This document shows, in pieces, positions 35,416 to 45,312 of a DNA stretch of 64,000 nucleotides. The translations under genes were made by a program, and so were the position numbers. A model generated the notes under the pieces. The model was not told where the DNA came from and made no database searches. It worked only from the letters and a program-made list of their open reading frames with translations. The stretch comes from Flavivirga amylovorans (lineage in GTDB: Bacteria; Bacteroidota; Bacteroidia; Flavobacteriales; Flavobacteriaceae): positions 868,001-932,000 of the forward strand of contig NZ_JAUOEM010000001.1 of NCBI RefSeq assembly GCF_030540875.1, given 5' to 3'. Numbering within the stretch: position 1 is the first letter of the stretch; every line of letters begins with the position of its first letter.

Positions 35416-36369
35416 ATGTCTGACGTAGTTGCTATCGAACAGTTTGTAAAACAATACAAGGATTTAAAAACTGAAATTGCCAAAGTTATTATAGGGCAAG
35501 AGACTGTAGTAAATCAAATTTTAATATCTATTTTCTCAGGAGGACATTCTTTACTTATAGGTGTTCCTGGTTTAGCAAAAACATTAATGGTTAATACCAT
35601 TGCGCAAGCATTAGGATTAGATTTTAAGCGTATTCAATTCACTCCAGATTTAATGCCAAGTGATATATTAGGGAGTGAAATTTTAGACGAAGACCGTCAC
35701 TTTAAATTTATAAAAGGACCTATTTTTTCGAATATTATCTTAGCAGACGAAATTAATAGAACCCCACCTAAAACACAGGCAGCCCTTTTAGAAGCTATGC
35801 AAGAAAGAGCCGTTACGGTAGCTGGACATCATTATAAATTAAGTTTGCCTTATTTTGTTTTAGCAACACAAAACCCTATTGAGCAAGAAGGAACTTACCC
35901 ATTGCCAGAAGCTCAATTAGACCGTTTTATGTTTGCTATTAATTTAGATTATCCTTCTTTTAAAGAAGAAGTAGATGTTGTAAAAACAACTACTTCTGAT
36001 AATCAAGTAACCGTAAATCCGTTATTTTCTGCACAGCAAATAGTCGATTTCCAACATCTTATTCGTCGTATTCCAGTAGCAGATAATGTTATTGAATATG
36101 CCGTAGATATGGTAGGTAAAACAAGACCTAACGGAGATACAGCTACAGATTTAGTGAAAACATATATAGATTGGGGAGCTGGTCCTAGAGCCTCTCAGAA
36201 CTTAATATTAGCAGCAAAAACACATGCGGCTATTAATGGTAAGTTCTCGCCAGATATAGAGAATGTTCAAGCCGTAGCATATAGTATTTTAAGACATAGA
36301 ATCATTAAAAACTATAAAGCAGAAGCTGAAGGTGTTTCAGAAGAAGATATTATTAAAAGTCTGTTTTAA
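35416..36369 (+). CDS. MoxR-family AAA ATPase
   Basis: A 317-residue AAA+ ATPase. Walker A is GVPGLAKT and Walker B is IILADEINRTPPKTQ, with the MoxR-specific QNPIEQEGTYPLPEAQLDRF sensor stretch. MoxR proteins act as chaperones, usually for a neighbouring DUF58/von Willebrand protein. Here no DUF58 gene follows within the window; the next gene is an acyltransferase. It starts 3 bases after surA, so it is probably in that operon. Confidence 0.94.
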   Translation: MSDVVAIEQFVKQYKDLKTEIAKVIIGQETVVNQILISIFSGGHSLLIGVPGLAKTLMVNTIAQALGLDFKRIQFTPDLMPSDILGSEILDEDRHFKFIKGPIFSNIILADEINRTPPKTQAALLEAMQERAVTVAGHHYKLSLPYFVLATQNPIEQEGTYPLPEAQLDRFMFAINLDYPSFKEEVDVVKTTTSDNQVTVNPLFSAQQIVDFQHLIRRIPVADNVIEYAVDMVGKTRPNGDTATDLVKTYIDWGAGPRASQNLILAAKTHAAINGKFSPDIENVQAVAYSILRHRIIKNYKAEAEGVSEEDIIKSLF

Positions 36370-36395
36370 ATTTTTTGTACATTGAGAACTTATCG

Positions 36396-37529
36396 ATGTA
36401 TATAAATAATAAGCATAGAATTTTTGGACTGGATATTATTAGAGCACTAGCTATTTTATTAGTTTTATGTTCACATTCCTCATTATTACTTTTTCCAAAT
36501 CAAACTAATATATACCTAACTATCGTTCAGTTTTTCGGAACAATTGGAGTAGATCTTTTCTTTGTATTAAGTGGTTATTTAATTGGAGGGATTTTACTTA
36601 AACAAATTGATTCAGACAAAGTAAAAATTAAGGACTTTTTATATTTCTGGATACGAAGATGGTTTAGAACCTTGCCGAATTACTTTTTAATTCTTAGTTT
36701 AAATATCCTACTTTTTTACTTTTTACACGAAAGGATCATTGAAAATGTTAATTACTTTTTTGCTTTTTTACAAAATTTTTCAAGTCCACATCCAGATTTT
36801 TTTACTGAAGCATGGAGCTTGTCCATTGAAGAGTATGCTTATATAATAGGGCCTTTAATATTGTTTTTTTTAATCTTATTTTTTAGAAATTCTTCCAAAA
36901 AGATTTTATACATAGTAATGTCACTCATTATAATATTTGTAATAGCCGTTTTGCGTATAAATTATCATTATCATCATGATATAATTTCACATCATGATTG
37001 GAGTAAGCATATACGAAAAGTAGTTATTTATAGAATAGATAGTATTTATTATGGCTTCCTTGTCGCTTTTTTGGCACAAGCATATTATTTAACATGGAAT
37101 CATTATAAAAAGTGGTTTTTAGTATTTGGTATATTGTTGTTTTTTGGATTGCACAGTTGTGTTTTCTTGTTTAGTATGCGGCCAGAAAGTTCACAGTTAT
37201 TTTTTAATGTTTTTTACTTACCTCTGTTATCAATAAGTTTATTGTTATTTTTTCCTTTTTTTAGTAGTTGGAAAAAAGGTGGGGTTTTTAAAAATATAAT
37301 TACTAAGATAAGTGTGTTATCGTACGCTTTATATCTTATTAACTATTCTTTAGTTTTACTTACAATTCAATATTTTATAAACGTTGAAAATAAATCGTTG
37401 GGCATTAAACTTTTAATTCTTTTTATGTATTGGTTTATATCATTTGGATTATCATATGTGTTGTTTAAATACTATGAAAGGCCTATGACTATGTTAAGAG
37501 ACTCAAAATTGTTTAAACAAATAAAATAG
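36396..37529 (+). CDS. Acyltransferase family 3 membrane protein (first of two paralogues)
   Basis: A protein of about 377 residues with roughly 10 membrane helices of the acyltransferase-3 (OafA/NodX-like) family. The active-site pattern is RIFGLDIIRALAILLVLCSH, R then about ten residues then H. YFWIRRWFRTLPNY is a conserved loop, followed by SLSIEEYAYI. These enzymes acetylate or acylate surface sugars or lipids using acyl-CoA. The ATG at 36396 is used; a TTG at 36375 would add a few residues. It is closely related to the gene at 40424-41548, which lies on the far side of a copper-related pair. Confidence 0.88.
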   Translation: MYINNKHRIFGLDIIRALAILLVLCSHSSLLLFPNQTNIYLTIVQFFGTIGVDLFFVLSGYLIGGILLKQIDSDKVKIKDFLYFWIRRWFRTLPNYFLILSLNILLFYFLHERIIENVNYFFAFLQNFSSPHPDFFTEAWSLSIEEYAYIIGPLILFFLILFFRNSSKKILYIVMSLIIIFVIAVLRINYHYHHDIISHHDWSKHIRKVVIYRIDSIYYGFLVAFLAQAYYLTWNHYKKWFLVFGILLFFGLHSCVFLFSMRPESSQLFFNVFYLPLLSISLLLFFPFFSSWKKGGVFKNIITKISVLSYALYLINYSLVLLTIQYFINVENKSLGIKLLILFMYWFISFGLSYVLFKYYERPMTMLRDSKLFKQIK

Positions 37530-37559
37530 ATTTATAAGAGATATAACCTATAACCTAGC

Positions 37560-38156
37560 CTATTCTGATAGAAGATAAGCAATATCTTTTTTTAGTCGTT
37601 TTACTTCTTCACCAATCAATATATTATAAAACCCTCTTATAGATTGTTTTTTGTCAACTAAAGACACATAACTGCTATGGTAAAAATCAATTTCATCATT
37701 TTTAGGTTTAAAACTAGTCATAAATTGACTAGCTTGTGCTTGTGTTTTATCAATATTTGCATATAAAAATTGCCATTTGTAGTCAGGAACTCCTGTTGAT
37801 TCTGAGTAAGACTTCAAAACAGGAATACTGTCATTTTCTGGGTCGATAGTATGTGAAATTATTACAAAATGATTCTTGTTTTTAAGGGATTTAGCAATAT
37901 CTATTAATTGATGTTTCATCGGAGGGCAAATACTGGGGCAGCGTGTAAAAAAGAAATTAACAATGAATACTTTATTATCAATATTCTTAGTACTAAAAGG
38001 TTTATTTAAATGATTTGAGAACCCTTCATTGTATTGTATTGAATAAAATGTTTTATTTCCAGTACTATCAATTTTATAACTTAAAATAGGAAGTTTTTCC
38101 GAACTGTTTTTGCAACTTAAAAGAAGTAATAAAAGAATAAGATTAAGAAGTTTCAT
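37560..38156 (-). CDS. SCO-family (SCO1/SenC) copper-binding lipoprotein
   Basis: A 198-residue lipoprotein (LLNLILLLLLLSCKNSSEK) with a thioredoxin fold. The copper site CPSIC is in FTRCPSICPPMKHQLI at about residues 73-77, and a downstream His is in ISHTIDPEND. SCO proteins load copper onto cytochrome oxidase or other copper enzymes and act in the periplasm. It overlaps by 14 bases the gene for a PHM-like protein, so its client is more likely that protein than an oxidase, as no oxidase gene is nearby. Confidence 0.93.
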   Translation of the reverse strand: MKLLNLILLLLLLSCKNSSEKLPILSYKIDSTGNKTFYSIQYNEGFSNHLNKPFSTKNIDNKVFIVNFFFTRCPSICPPMKHQLIDIAKSLKNKNHFVIISHTIDPENDSIPVLKSYSESTGVPDYKWQFLYANIDKTQAQASQFMTSFKPKNDEIDFYHSSYVSLVDKKQSIRGFYNILIGEEVKRLKKDIAYLLSE

Positions 38157-39303
38157 TAGTTTTTTGATTGTATTTTTTTATCTTCTCATCCATCTCCTTA
38201 TCATATAAAAACATAAACATACTAGCCATCATGTCTTGATTAGCATTAGAAGTATTGTTGGTCTTTAAAACTAATTCATATTTATGATTGGAATAAAGCT
38301 TAATACCGTCTTCACTTGAAAAATAAGTGATTTCTTTTAAACCTATTTTGTTTACATGATTCTTTGCCGTACTAATAAATAATGTAGAATCAATGGTTTT
38401 GTCTCTAAATGCTAAAGTTTCAGAAAAGGGATGTAAATGCGTAGCAATATGATGCAAAGTAGTATTTTCAGATAGTTGTAATTGATCAGTAATATCTGTT
38501 TTATAAATAGCTTTGCCAGGAAAAATAACCCAATGTCCAGAATAAGTAATCCCATCTTTGTATGTATAACTATGGTTTTTTGTCTCAATTGGCAAGCACA
38601 TATTTGGGTTTTCTGTAGTTGGACCGCTAAAAGGGTTTTCTGGATTGTACGGCAAAACGATCATGACTGATTTGCTGGTGAGCGGTTTCATATTTTTTTG
38701 ATGTTTCTCAAAACCAATGTTTATTTCATGTTTAACAGAAAATGTTTCTCCAATAATATTATGATTTAGAGTCTGAGTAGCTAAAAACAAATTTTCGTTG
38801 CTAAATACAGGAAACCCAAACCCTTTAGGAAACTTGTAACTTTCAATACCGCTAGTCATGGTTGCTAAACGGGGATATTGTATGCCAATTCTGTGGTTTA
38901 ATCCCCATCTTCCATAGTGTTCGCCGTCATAAAAATCAATATTCGTGTGACATATAAAGTCATTTGAAATTTCACGATCCTCATTCTTATTAATAGCCTT
39001 CGTTTCAAAAGAAGTTATCCAAATCAAGTCTGATTTTGTAGAATTTAATTGAAAAGGTTTTATTACTTGAGGACCCTCCATAGATTTATAAATATTATCT
39101 ATTATCATGGTTGGCGTAATTAATGAAATAGAATTTTCTTTTGAAGTTATATGCCACGTATTGTCAACGATTCCAAGTTTATGAGATAAATAAGTTTTTA
39201 AAATAGCTTTATGTCTATTAGAGAGATTTAAATAATAAAGACCTGCAATTGTAATTACTAATAAAATTAGAAAAACAAAATATTTTGTTACTTTAGACTT
39301 CAT
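38143..39303 (-). CDS. Membrane-anchored protein resembling type II copper monooxygenase (PHM-like) domains
   Basis: A 386-residue protein with one N-terminal membrane helix (KYFVFLILLVITIAGLYYL), otherwise extracytoplasmic. A His-rich block (Cys118-His119, His129, His137) is followed by LHHIATHLHPF (His284, His285, His289, His291) and, 67-71 residues later, QDMMASM (Met358, Met359, Met362). In peptidylglycine alpha-hydroxylating monooxygenase the CuM site is His-x-His plus a Met about 70 residues on, and the CuH site uses a His-His pair. The match is by pattern and not proven by an alignment. It lies in tandem with a SCO copper chaperone. Confidence 0.55.
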   Translation of the reverse strand: MKSKVTKYFVFLILLVITIAGLYYLNLSNRHKAILKTYLSHKLGIVDNTWHITSKENSISLITPTMIIDNIYKSMEGPQVIKPFQLNSTKSDLIWITSFETKAINKNEDREISNDFICHTNIDFYDGEHYGRWGLNHRIGIQYPRLATMTSGIESYKFPKGFGFPVFSNENLFLATQTLNHNIIGETFSVKHEINIGFEKHQKNMKPLTSKSVMIVLPYNPENPFSGPTTENPNMCLPIETKNHSYTYKDGITYSGHWVIFPGKAIYKTDITDQLQLSENTTLHHIATHLHPFSETLAFRDKTIDSTLFISTAKNHVNKIGLKEITYFSSEDGIKLYSNHKYELVLKTNNTSNANQDMMASMFMFLYDKEMDEKIKKYNQKTNETS

Positions 39304-39366
39304 TTAAAGTTCTATTTCTTTGGATAACGAAATATAAAGAATAATGATTAAAACTATAGAATAATA

Positions 39367-40422
39367 ATGCCGAAAAGATTACTGATTAGAGTTTTATTAG
39401 TTATTAGTTTTGTAATTCCGTCAATATTAAGTTTATCTGTTTGGTTTTCCAACAGAGGATTTCCTACAATACCATTGTTTTTTAAACATTTGGAGTTTGA
39501 TTATTATATAGATTTATCTTTATTAACAATTTTTTGTATTTCAGCTATTTGGTTTCTTTTAAAAGATAAAAACAAGGGGGGGCTATGTTTTTTTCTTATA
39601 TATGTCTTGTTATCTATTTTTGATCAAACCCGAATTCAACCTTTCTTTTTTGAAATTGCAATAATTATTTTCTTCTACTATTTATTTAGGAATAATTTTA
39701 ATCACTTTAAGATTGCATTTTTCTTGTTGATGGCAGGAACCTATATCTGGAGTGGTTTACATAAAGTGAATGCTGTTTTTTACGAATTTTGGTTTGAAGG
39801 CTTAAATAAAAGAATACCATTCATCCCTGTTTTTTTTAGACAAGTTTTTACTTGGTCTGTGCCCTTTCTTGAAGCATTATTTGGAATTGCATTACTATTT
39901 AATAAGACTAGAAAAATCGGTATTTTTATGTTAGCAATCATGCACGCAATGGTTTTAATAACCTTGACTTATGCTGGTGTAGGATTTACAGTTTTTCCAT
40001 TAAATATGATTAATGTAATATTACTTTTTATGTTATATCGTGGATTCGATTGGAATCTATTTAAATTAAAAAATAAGCGGCATTTAAAATTAAAAATCAT
40101 TGCGTTTTATGCTTTAGTGTTACCGTCATTAAATTTAATAGGTTGTTATGACCATTTATTAGCATTTAGTTATTTTTCTGGAAAACCATCATATTGTAAT
40201 ATTTTCTTTTTAAATAAAGATGATAGAAGTAAACTCCCTCAAGAAGTCCAAAGTCTTATTAGAGAATATGAAGGTAACTATTATATTAACATAAATGAAT
40301 GGAGCCTTATTTATGTGAATTTGTTGTGCTATCCGCAAGAGCGTGTTTATTTGTATTTACAAGATTATATAGAAACCTTTACAGGAGATAAAACAACTTA
40401 TCTACAGTATTATAAAAAGTAA
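39367..40422 (+). CDS. Integral membrane protein, possible HTTM/gamma-carboxylase relative
   Basis: A 351-residue protein with about 8 membrane helices. The stretch MAGTYIWSGLHKVNAVFYEF resembles the HTTM signature VYFYAGLAKINSDWLFKA in the protein at 20200-21564, so a distant gamma-carboxylase-like relation is likely but unproven. A C-terminal soluble portion (SKLPQEVQSLIREYEGNYYININ) follows. It is transcribed divergently from the copper pair and is followed 1 base later by an acyltransferase, so they form an operon. A run of seven G bases (39576-39582) in the coding region could slip. Confidence 0.65.
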   Translation: MPKRLLIRVLLVISFVIPSILSLSVWFSNRGFPTIPLFFKHLEFDYYIDLSLLTIFCISAIWFLLKDKNKGGLCFFLIYVLLSIFDQTRIQPFFFEIAIIIFFYYLFRNNFNHFKIAFFLLMAGTYIWSGLHKVNAVFYEFWFEGLNKRIPFIPVFFRQVFTWSVPFLEALFGIALLFNKTRKIGIFMLAIMHAMVLITLTYAGVGFTVFPLNMINVILLFMLYRGFDWNLFKLKNKRHLKLKIIAFYALVLPSLNLIGCYDHLLAFSYFSGKPSYCNIFFLNKDDRSKLPQEVQSLIREYEGNYYININEWSLIYVNLLCYPQERVYLYLQDYIETFTGDKTTYLQYYKK

Positions 40423-40423
40423 T

Positions 40424-41548
40424 ATGCAACACAGAGTTTTTGGTTTAGATTTAGTTAGAGCAGTTGCTATAATTATGGTTGTGTTTTCACATACTGCTTG
40501 GATAATTCCTAAGAACAAAGAGTTGTTATTAGATATAATGAGTGTTTTTGGAGTTCTTGGAGTAGAAATTTTCTTTGTCCTTAGTGGATTTTTAATTGGT
40601 AGAATTATATATAAAATATACATTTCTGATGATTTTAATTTTTTAAGTGTTTTTTACTTTTGGATTAGGCGTTGGTTCAGGACATTACCAAATTATTATT
40701 TAGTATTACTTATTAATATTGGTATAGCTATTTATATTGGAATTACACTACCAGATAGTTTATGGAAATATGTTTTTTTTATTCAAAATTTCTCATCAGA
40801 AATGCCAGGGTTTTTTATGGAATCATGGAGTTTATCTATTGAAGAATTTGCATATATTTTAGGACCAATACTTTTGTTTTTTACACTTTTTATAAAAACA
40901 AAAATTTCGAAACCTAATATGTTTTTTATAATTACGCTATTAATTCTTCTTTTATTTATTATTACTAAAATAATTTATAATCTTAATGAAGTAGAACAAA
41001 GCTTAATTGGTTGGAATAGTAACCTTAAATCTATTGTTATTTTTAGAATAGATGCTGTTTATTATGGTGTTTTAGCAGCTTATATTTCGATTGTAAAAGC
41101 GAAGTTTTGGAAGCAAATAAAATATAGTTCTTTTGGTTTTGGAGTACTTCTATTTTTAGGATGGAATACACTAGTGTTTATAAAAGGGATTCAAATAGAA
41201 GTATATCCCTTTATATGGAATATATTGTATCTTCCAATGAATTCAATTGCAATGTTGTTAATGTTTCCCTTGCTAAGTCAAATGAATACAGCGCCCAGAT
41301 ATATTTTAAAACTCATTACTTTTATTAGTGTTACCTCATATGCTATATATTTAATGCATTGTTCTGTGATATTGCAATTACTCCAATATTTTATACCTGC
41401 CAATAGCCTATCCGAATTTGATATTATAGTTTATGTTATAGTCTATTTTTCTTCTACGATATTAGTATCTTATGTACTCTATCGGTTTTTTGAAAACCCA
41501 ATGACTAAATTAAGAGACTCCAATTTTATCAAAAACAGATTTACTTAA
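40424..41548 (+). CDS. Acyltransferase family 3 membrane protein (second paralogue)
   Basis: A 374-residue protein with about 10 membrane helices. It starts MQHRVFGLDLVRAVAIIMVV then FSHTAW, with the same R...H motif as the gene at 36396-37529. The two share YFWIRRWFRTLPNY exactly and similar WSLSIEEFAYILGPI and RIDAVYYGVLAAY blocks, showing a duplication. It should transfer an acyl or acetyl group to a surface molecule; the substrate is unknown. It lies 1 base after the HTTM-like membrane gene. Confidence 0.88.
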   Translation: MQHRVFGLDLVRAVAIIMVVFSHTAWIIPKNKELLLDIMSVFGVLGVEIFFVLSGFLIGRIIYKIYISDDFNFLSVFYFWIRRWFRTLPNYYLVLLINIGIAIYIGITLPDSLWKYVFFIQNFSSEMPGFFMESWSLSIEEFAYILGPILLFFTLFIKTKISKPNMFFIITLLILLLFIITKIIYNLNEVEQSLIGWNSNLKSIVIFRIDAVYYGVLAAYISIVKAKFWKQIKYSSFGFGVLLFLGWNTLVFIKGIQIEVYPFIWNILYLPMNSIAMLLMFPLLSQMNTAPRYILKLITFISVTSYAIYLMHCSVILQLLQYFIPANSLSEFDIIVYVIVYFSSTILVSYVLYRFFENPMTKLRDSNFIKNRFT

Positions 41549-41740
41549 AAAACATAGGCTTATTAAATCATCAGTTTTTATTCAAATTATGGTAATAAAA
41601 AGCAAATCATATTAATTTATAATGTCACTATAATAAATTAATATTGCAAGGTCATGTATTACATCGTTTATTTTTAAAACTTTGTTTTTATTTTGTAATT
41701 TGCAAGACTTTAAAAAAAATCAAAACTTAAAATATTTTTT

Positions 41741-44011
41741 ATGGCATTTGACATAGACATGATTAAAGGTGTATACACCAAAATGGCTGAACGCGTTGAT
41801 AAAGCACGTGATATAGTAGGTAAACCATTAACACTTTCTGAAAAGATTTTGTATTCTCATCTTTGGGACGGTAACCCTACCAAGGCATTTGTAAGAGGAA
41901 AGGACTATGTAGATTTTGCACCTGATAGAATAGCGTGTCAAGATGCGACAGCTCAAATGGCATTATTACAATTCATGCAAGCTGGAAAACCTAAGGTTGC
42001 AGTACCAACTACGGTGCATTGTGATCACTTAATCCAAGCCAAAGAAGGCGCAGTAACAGATTTAAAACATGCAAATTCAGTAAGTAGTGAAGTATTTAAT
42101 TTTTTAGAATCTGTTTCTAATAAATATGGTATTGGTTTTTGGAAACCAGGTGCGGGAATTATTCATCAGGTTGTTTTAGAGAATTATGCATTTCCAGGAG
42201 GTATGATGATTGGTACTGATTCTCATACAGTTAATGCTGGTGGATTAGGAATGGTAGCTATTGGAGTTGGTGGAGCAGATGCAGTAGATGTGATGGCTGG
42301 TATGGCTTGGGAATTAAAGTTCCCTAAATTAATAGGAGTAAGATTAACAGGTAAACTATCTGGTTGGACAGCACCTAAAGATGTTATTTTAAAAGTAGCA
42401 GAGATTCTTACTGTAAAAGGTGGAACAGGAGCTATCGTTGAGTATTTTGGACCAGGAGCAACCTCTATGTCTTGTACTGGAAAAGGTACTATTTGTAACA
42501 TGGGAGCTGAAATTGGAGCTACAACATCAACATTTGGTTATGATGATTCTATGGAACGTTATTTACGTGCTACGGATAGAGCTGATGTTGCTGATGCTGC
42601 AAATAGTGTAAAAGATCATTTAACTGCAGATGCTGAAGTATATGCTAATCCTGAACAATATTTCGATCAAGTTATCGATATAAATTTATCTGAATTAGGG
42701 CCACTTTTAAACGGACCATTTACACCCGATTTATCGACAGAGGTAGGTTCAGCAATGACTGAAAAAGCAAAAGCTAATGATTGGCCAGTTAAAGTAGAAT
42801 GGGGATTAATTGGTTCTTGTACAAACTCTTCTTATGAAGATTTATCACGAGCGTCTTCCATTGCGCAACAAGCTTTAGATAAAGGATTAAAAATGAAAGC
42901 AGAATTAGGTATTAATCCAGGTTCTGAACAAGTAAGATATACCGCAGACAGAGATGGCATTCTTGATGTGTTTGAAAAATTAGATGCTAAAATATTTACA
43001 AATGCATGTGGACCTTGTATTGGGCAATGGGCCAGATATAGCGATCCTAAAAATGCGCCTAAAAATAGTATAGTACATTCGTTTAACAGAAACTTTGCTA
43101 AGCGTGCAGATGGAAATCCAAATACACATGCATTTGTTGCTTCACCTGAGTTAACAGCTGCTATAGCTGTTGCTGGTCGTCTAGATTTCAATCCATTAAA
43201 AGATAAGTTAATCAATGAAAATGGAGAAGAAGTTATGTTCGATGAACCAACGGGATGGGAATTGCCTCCTAAAGGTTTTGACGTAAAGGATAATGGGTAT
43301 TTAGCTCCAGAAGCTGATGGTAGTCATGTACAAGTATCAGTAAAAGACGATTCAGAGCGTTTACAATTATTAACACCTTTTGAGCCTATTGGAGGTTCTA
43401 TTACTGGAGCAAAACTATTAATTAAAGCTTTTGGTAAATGTACTACAGACCATATTTCTATGGCTGGACCATGGTTACGCTTCAGAGGGCATTTAGATAA
43501 TATTGCTAATAATACTTTGATTGGTGCTATTAATGCTTTTAATCAAAAAACAAATTTTGTTAAAAATCAATTAACAGGCGATTTTGCTGGTGTTCCAGAT
43601 ACAGCAAGAGCTTATAAAGCTGCGGGAATAAAAACAATAGTTGTAGGAGATCATAATTATGGAGAAGGTTCTTCTCGTGAGCATGCTGCAATGCAACCAA
43701 GACATTTAGGTGTAGCAGCAGTTATTGTAAAATCATTTGCTCGTATTCATGAAACAAACCTTAAAAAACAAGGGATGTTAGGGTTAACATTTGTTAATGA
43801 ATCAGATTATGATTTAATTCAAGAAGACGACACATTTAACTTTACAGATTTAAATGCATTTGCACCAGGTAAGCAATTAACATTAGAAGCAGTTCATGCA
43901 GATGGTAGTAAAGATGTTATTATGTTAAACCATACTTATAATCAATCACAAATAGATTGGTATAACGAAGGTTCTGCATTGAACTTAATTAAAAAAGAGA
44001 ATGCTTCTTAA
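41741..44011 (+). CDS. Aconitate hydratase (mitochondrial-like type)
   Basis: A 756-residue TCA-cycle enzyme interconverting citrate and isocitrate. The three iron-sulfur cysteines are in [11 protein letters not shown] and [10 protein letters not shown]. Substrate-binding segments [14 protein letters not shown] and [16 protein letters not shown] are intact. Length and organisation match the mitochondrial-type aconitase found in Bacteroidota. It is monocistronic, with a strong terminator at 44035-44068. Confidence 0.96.
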   Translation: MAFDIDMIKGVYTKMAERVDKARDIVGKPLTLSEKILYSHLWDGNPTKAFVRGKDYVDFAPDRIACQDATAQMALLQFMQAGKPKVAVPTTVHCDHLIQAKEGAVTDLKHANSVSSEVFNFLESVSNKYGIGFWKPGAGIIHQVVLENYAFPGGMMIGTDSHTVNAGGLGMVAIGVGGADAVDVMAGMAWELKFPKLIGVRLTGKLSGWTAPKDVILKVAEILTVKGGTGAIVEYFGPGATSMSCTGKGTICNMGAEIGATTSTFGYDDSMERYLRATDRADVADAANSVKDHLTADAEVYANPEQYFDQVIDINLSELGPLLNGPFTPDLSTEVGSAMTEKAKANDWPVKVEWGLIGSCTNSSYEDLSRASSIAQQALDKGLKMKAELGINPGSEQVRYTADRDGILDVFEKLDAKIFTNACGPCIGQWARYSDPKNAPKNSIVHSFNRNFAKRADGNPNTHAFVASPELTAAIAVAGRLDFNPLKDKLINENGEEVMFDEPTGWELPPKGFDVKDNGYLAPEADGSHVQVSVKDDSERLQLLTPFEPIGGSITGAKLLIKAFGKCTTDHISMAGPWLRFRGHLDNIANNTLIGAINAFNQKTNFVKNQLTGDFAGVPDTARAYKAAGIKTIVVGDHNYGEGSSREHAAMQPRHLGVAAVIVKSFARIHETNLKKQGMLGLTFVNESDYDLIQEDDTFNFTDLNAFAPGKQLTLEAVHADGSKDVIMLNHTYNQSQIDWYNEGSALNLIKKENAS

Positions 44012-44034
44012 TTAAGAAGTCTCTATTATAAATT

Positions 44035-44068
44035 AAAAAATCCAGCTATTTAGCTGGATTTTTTAATT
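44035..44068 (+). terminator. Intrinsic terminator of aconitase
   Basis: TCCAGCT and AGCTGGA (stem) with a short ATTT loop lie between flanking A6 and T6 tracts. This is a textbook bidirectional rho-independent terminator 24 bases after the stop codon. Confidence 0.85.
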
Positions 44069-44200
44069 TATTGATTACTAATATCGATTATATCTTCAAG
44101 ATATTTTTTTGTTTCTGAATTAGAATTTTCATCTGGTTCGTCAAATATTATAGTTTTTGATTTGCCATTATAATTTATATAGATGAAATAATCAACATCT
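44068..44200 (-). pseudogene. Possible 3' remnant of a small gene, no start codon
   Basis: The minus strand reads DYFIYINYNGKSKTIIFDEP, then DENSNSETKKYLEDIIDISN, before a TAA at 44068-44070. Protein-like, acidic and open for about 43 codons, but upstream it runs into an ATT microsatellite with no ATG. It may be a truncated gene. Confidence 0.35.
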
Positions 44201-44311
44201 ATATATTATTATTATTATTATTTCATTTAGTCTAGTATTAAGTGCAAAAATTTGGTTGTGCTACATAAACTATTAAATACTAATAATTGTATTTTTACGA
44301 AAACTTCTAAT

Positions 44312-45085
44312 ATGAATACTAGAGAAAATCAGCTAAAATCTTTTGACCGTTTATTAACTATTATGGACGAGCTTCGTGAACAATGTCCATGGGATAAAAA
44401 ACAAACCATGGAAACGTTACGTCATTTAACAATTGAGGAAACGTACGAGCTTGGCGATGCTATTTTAGATAATGATCTGGATGAAATAAAAAAAGAATTA
44501 GGAGATGTGTTATTGCACATAGTTTTCTATTCAAAAATAGGGAGTGAAACAAACGATTTTGATATCGCAGACGTTTGTAATAGTATTTGTGAAAAATTGA
44601 TTAGTAGGCATCCACATATTTATGGAGATGTGAAAGTTGAGAATGAAGAAGATGTAAAACGAAACTGGGAAAATTTAAAGCTAAAAGAAGGTAAAAAAAG
44701 CGTTTTAGAAGGTGTACCTAAAAGTTTACCTGCATTAGTAAAAGCAAATAGAATACAAGAAAAAGTTGCAGGTGTAGGGTTTGATTGGGAAGCACCTAAT
44801 CAAGTATGGGAAAAAGTAGAGGAGGAATTAGCAGAATTTAAAGCAGAAGTAAAATCAGGGAATCAAGACGCAATGGAAAGCGAATTTGGAGACGTTATCT
44901 TTTCTATGGTAAACTATGCTCGATTTTTAAATATTAATCCGGAAAATGCTTTAGAACGGACTAATAAAAAATTCTCTAAACGTTTTCAATACTTAGAAGA
45001 AAAAGCGAAAGCAATTAATAAACCTTTAAAAGATATGTCTCTAACAGAAATGGATGTTTTTTGGGAAGAAGCGAAATCGTTATGA
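44312..45085 (+). CDS. mazG: Nucleoside triphosphate pyrophosphohydrolase MazG
   Basis: A house-cleaning enzyme of about 257 residues that hydrolyses NTPs to NMP plus pyrophosphate. The N-terminal MazG domain has CPWDKKQTMETLRHLTIEET and the metal-binding EET..E and KKELGDVLLH motif. A second MazG-like half starts at IQEKVAGVGFDWEAP and ends with the EFGDVIFSMVNYAR motif. The ATG at 44312 matches the family start; an upstream ATG-less extension from 44252 is rejected. Monocistronic. Confidence 0.95.
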   Translation: MNTRENQLKSFDRLLTIMDELREQCPWDKKQTMETLRHLTIEETYELGDAILDNDLDEIKKELGDVLLHIVFYSKIGSETNDFDIADVCNSICEKLISRHPHIYGDVKVENEEDVKRNWENLKLKEGKKSVLEGVPKSLPALVKANRIQEKVAGVGFDWEAPNQVWEKVEEELAEFKAEVKSGNQDAMESEFGDVIFSMVNYARFLNINPENALERTNKKFSKRFQYLEEKAKAINKPLKDMSLTEMDVFWEEAKSL

Positions 45086-45312
45086 TTTTTAGAATAATTT
45101 AGGTAATAAATTTTCTGTAAAAAATGTTTTGAAGTTTTAAAGAGTTTTTAAAGAATGTAAAGTAGCAGGCTGTTTTATTCATAGATAATGAGTAAAAGGT
45201 AAAGTATTGACTTTTTATCTTTTTAAATTATCATTTAACGTATAAAGTTGAATATTCAAAAATATATTTGTTTAAATTGTATGTTTTTTTATTAATTATC
45301 AATTTTAGATTA

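Larger units (their letters stand above)
44012..44311. other. 300-base gap: terminator, coding remnant and ATT microsatellite
   Basis: It holds the aconitase terminator, then a minus-strand remnant (44068-44200) and six ATT triplets (about 44204-44222), then the mazG leader. There is no intact gene. Confidence 0.5.

Noticed and set aside
35416-37529. MoxR plus acyltransferase as one functional operon
   Set aside because: MoxR usually pairs with DUF58 proteins; the acyltransferase is better explained by the paralogue on the other side of the copper block.
42223-43215. Minus- and plus-strand ORFs inside the aconitase gene
   Set aside because: They are antisense or alternate-frame shadows of a well-conserved enzyme.
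44204-44222. ATT microsatellite as a functional or phase-variable element
   Set aside because: It lies outside any intact gene, so length change would have no visible coding effect.
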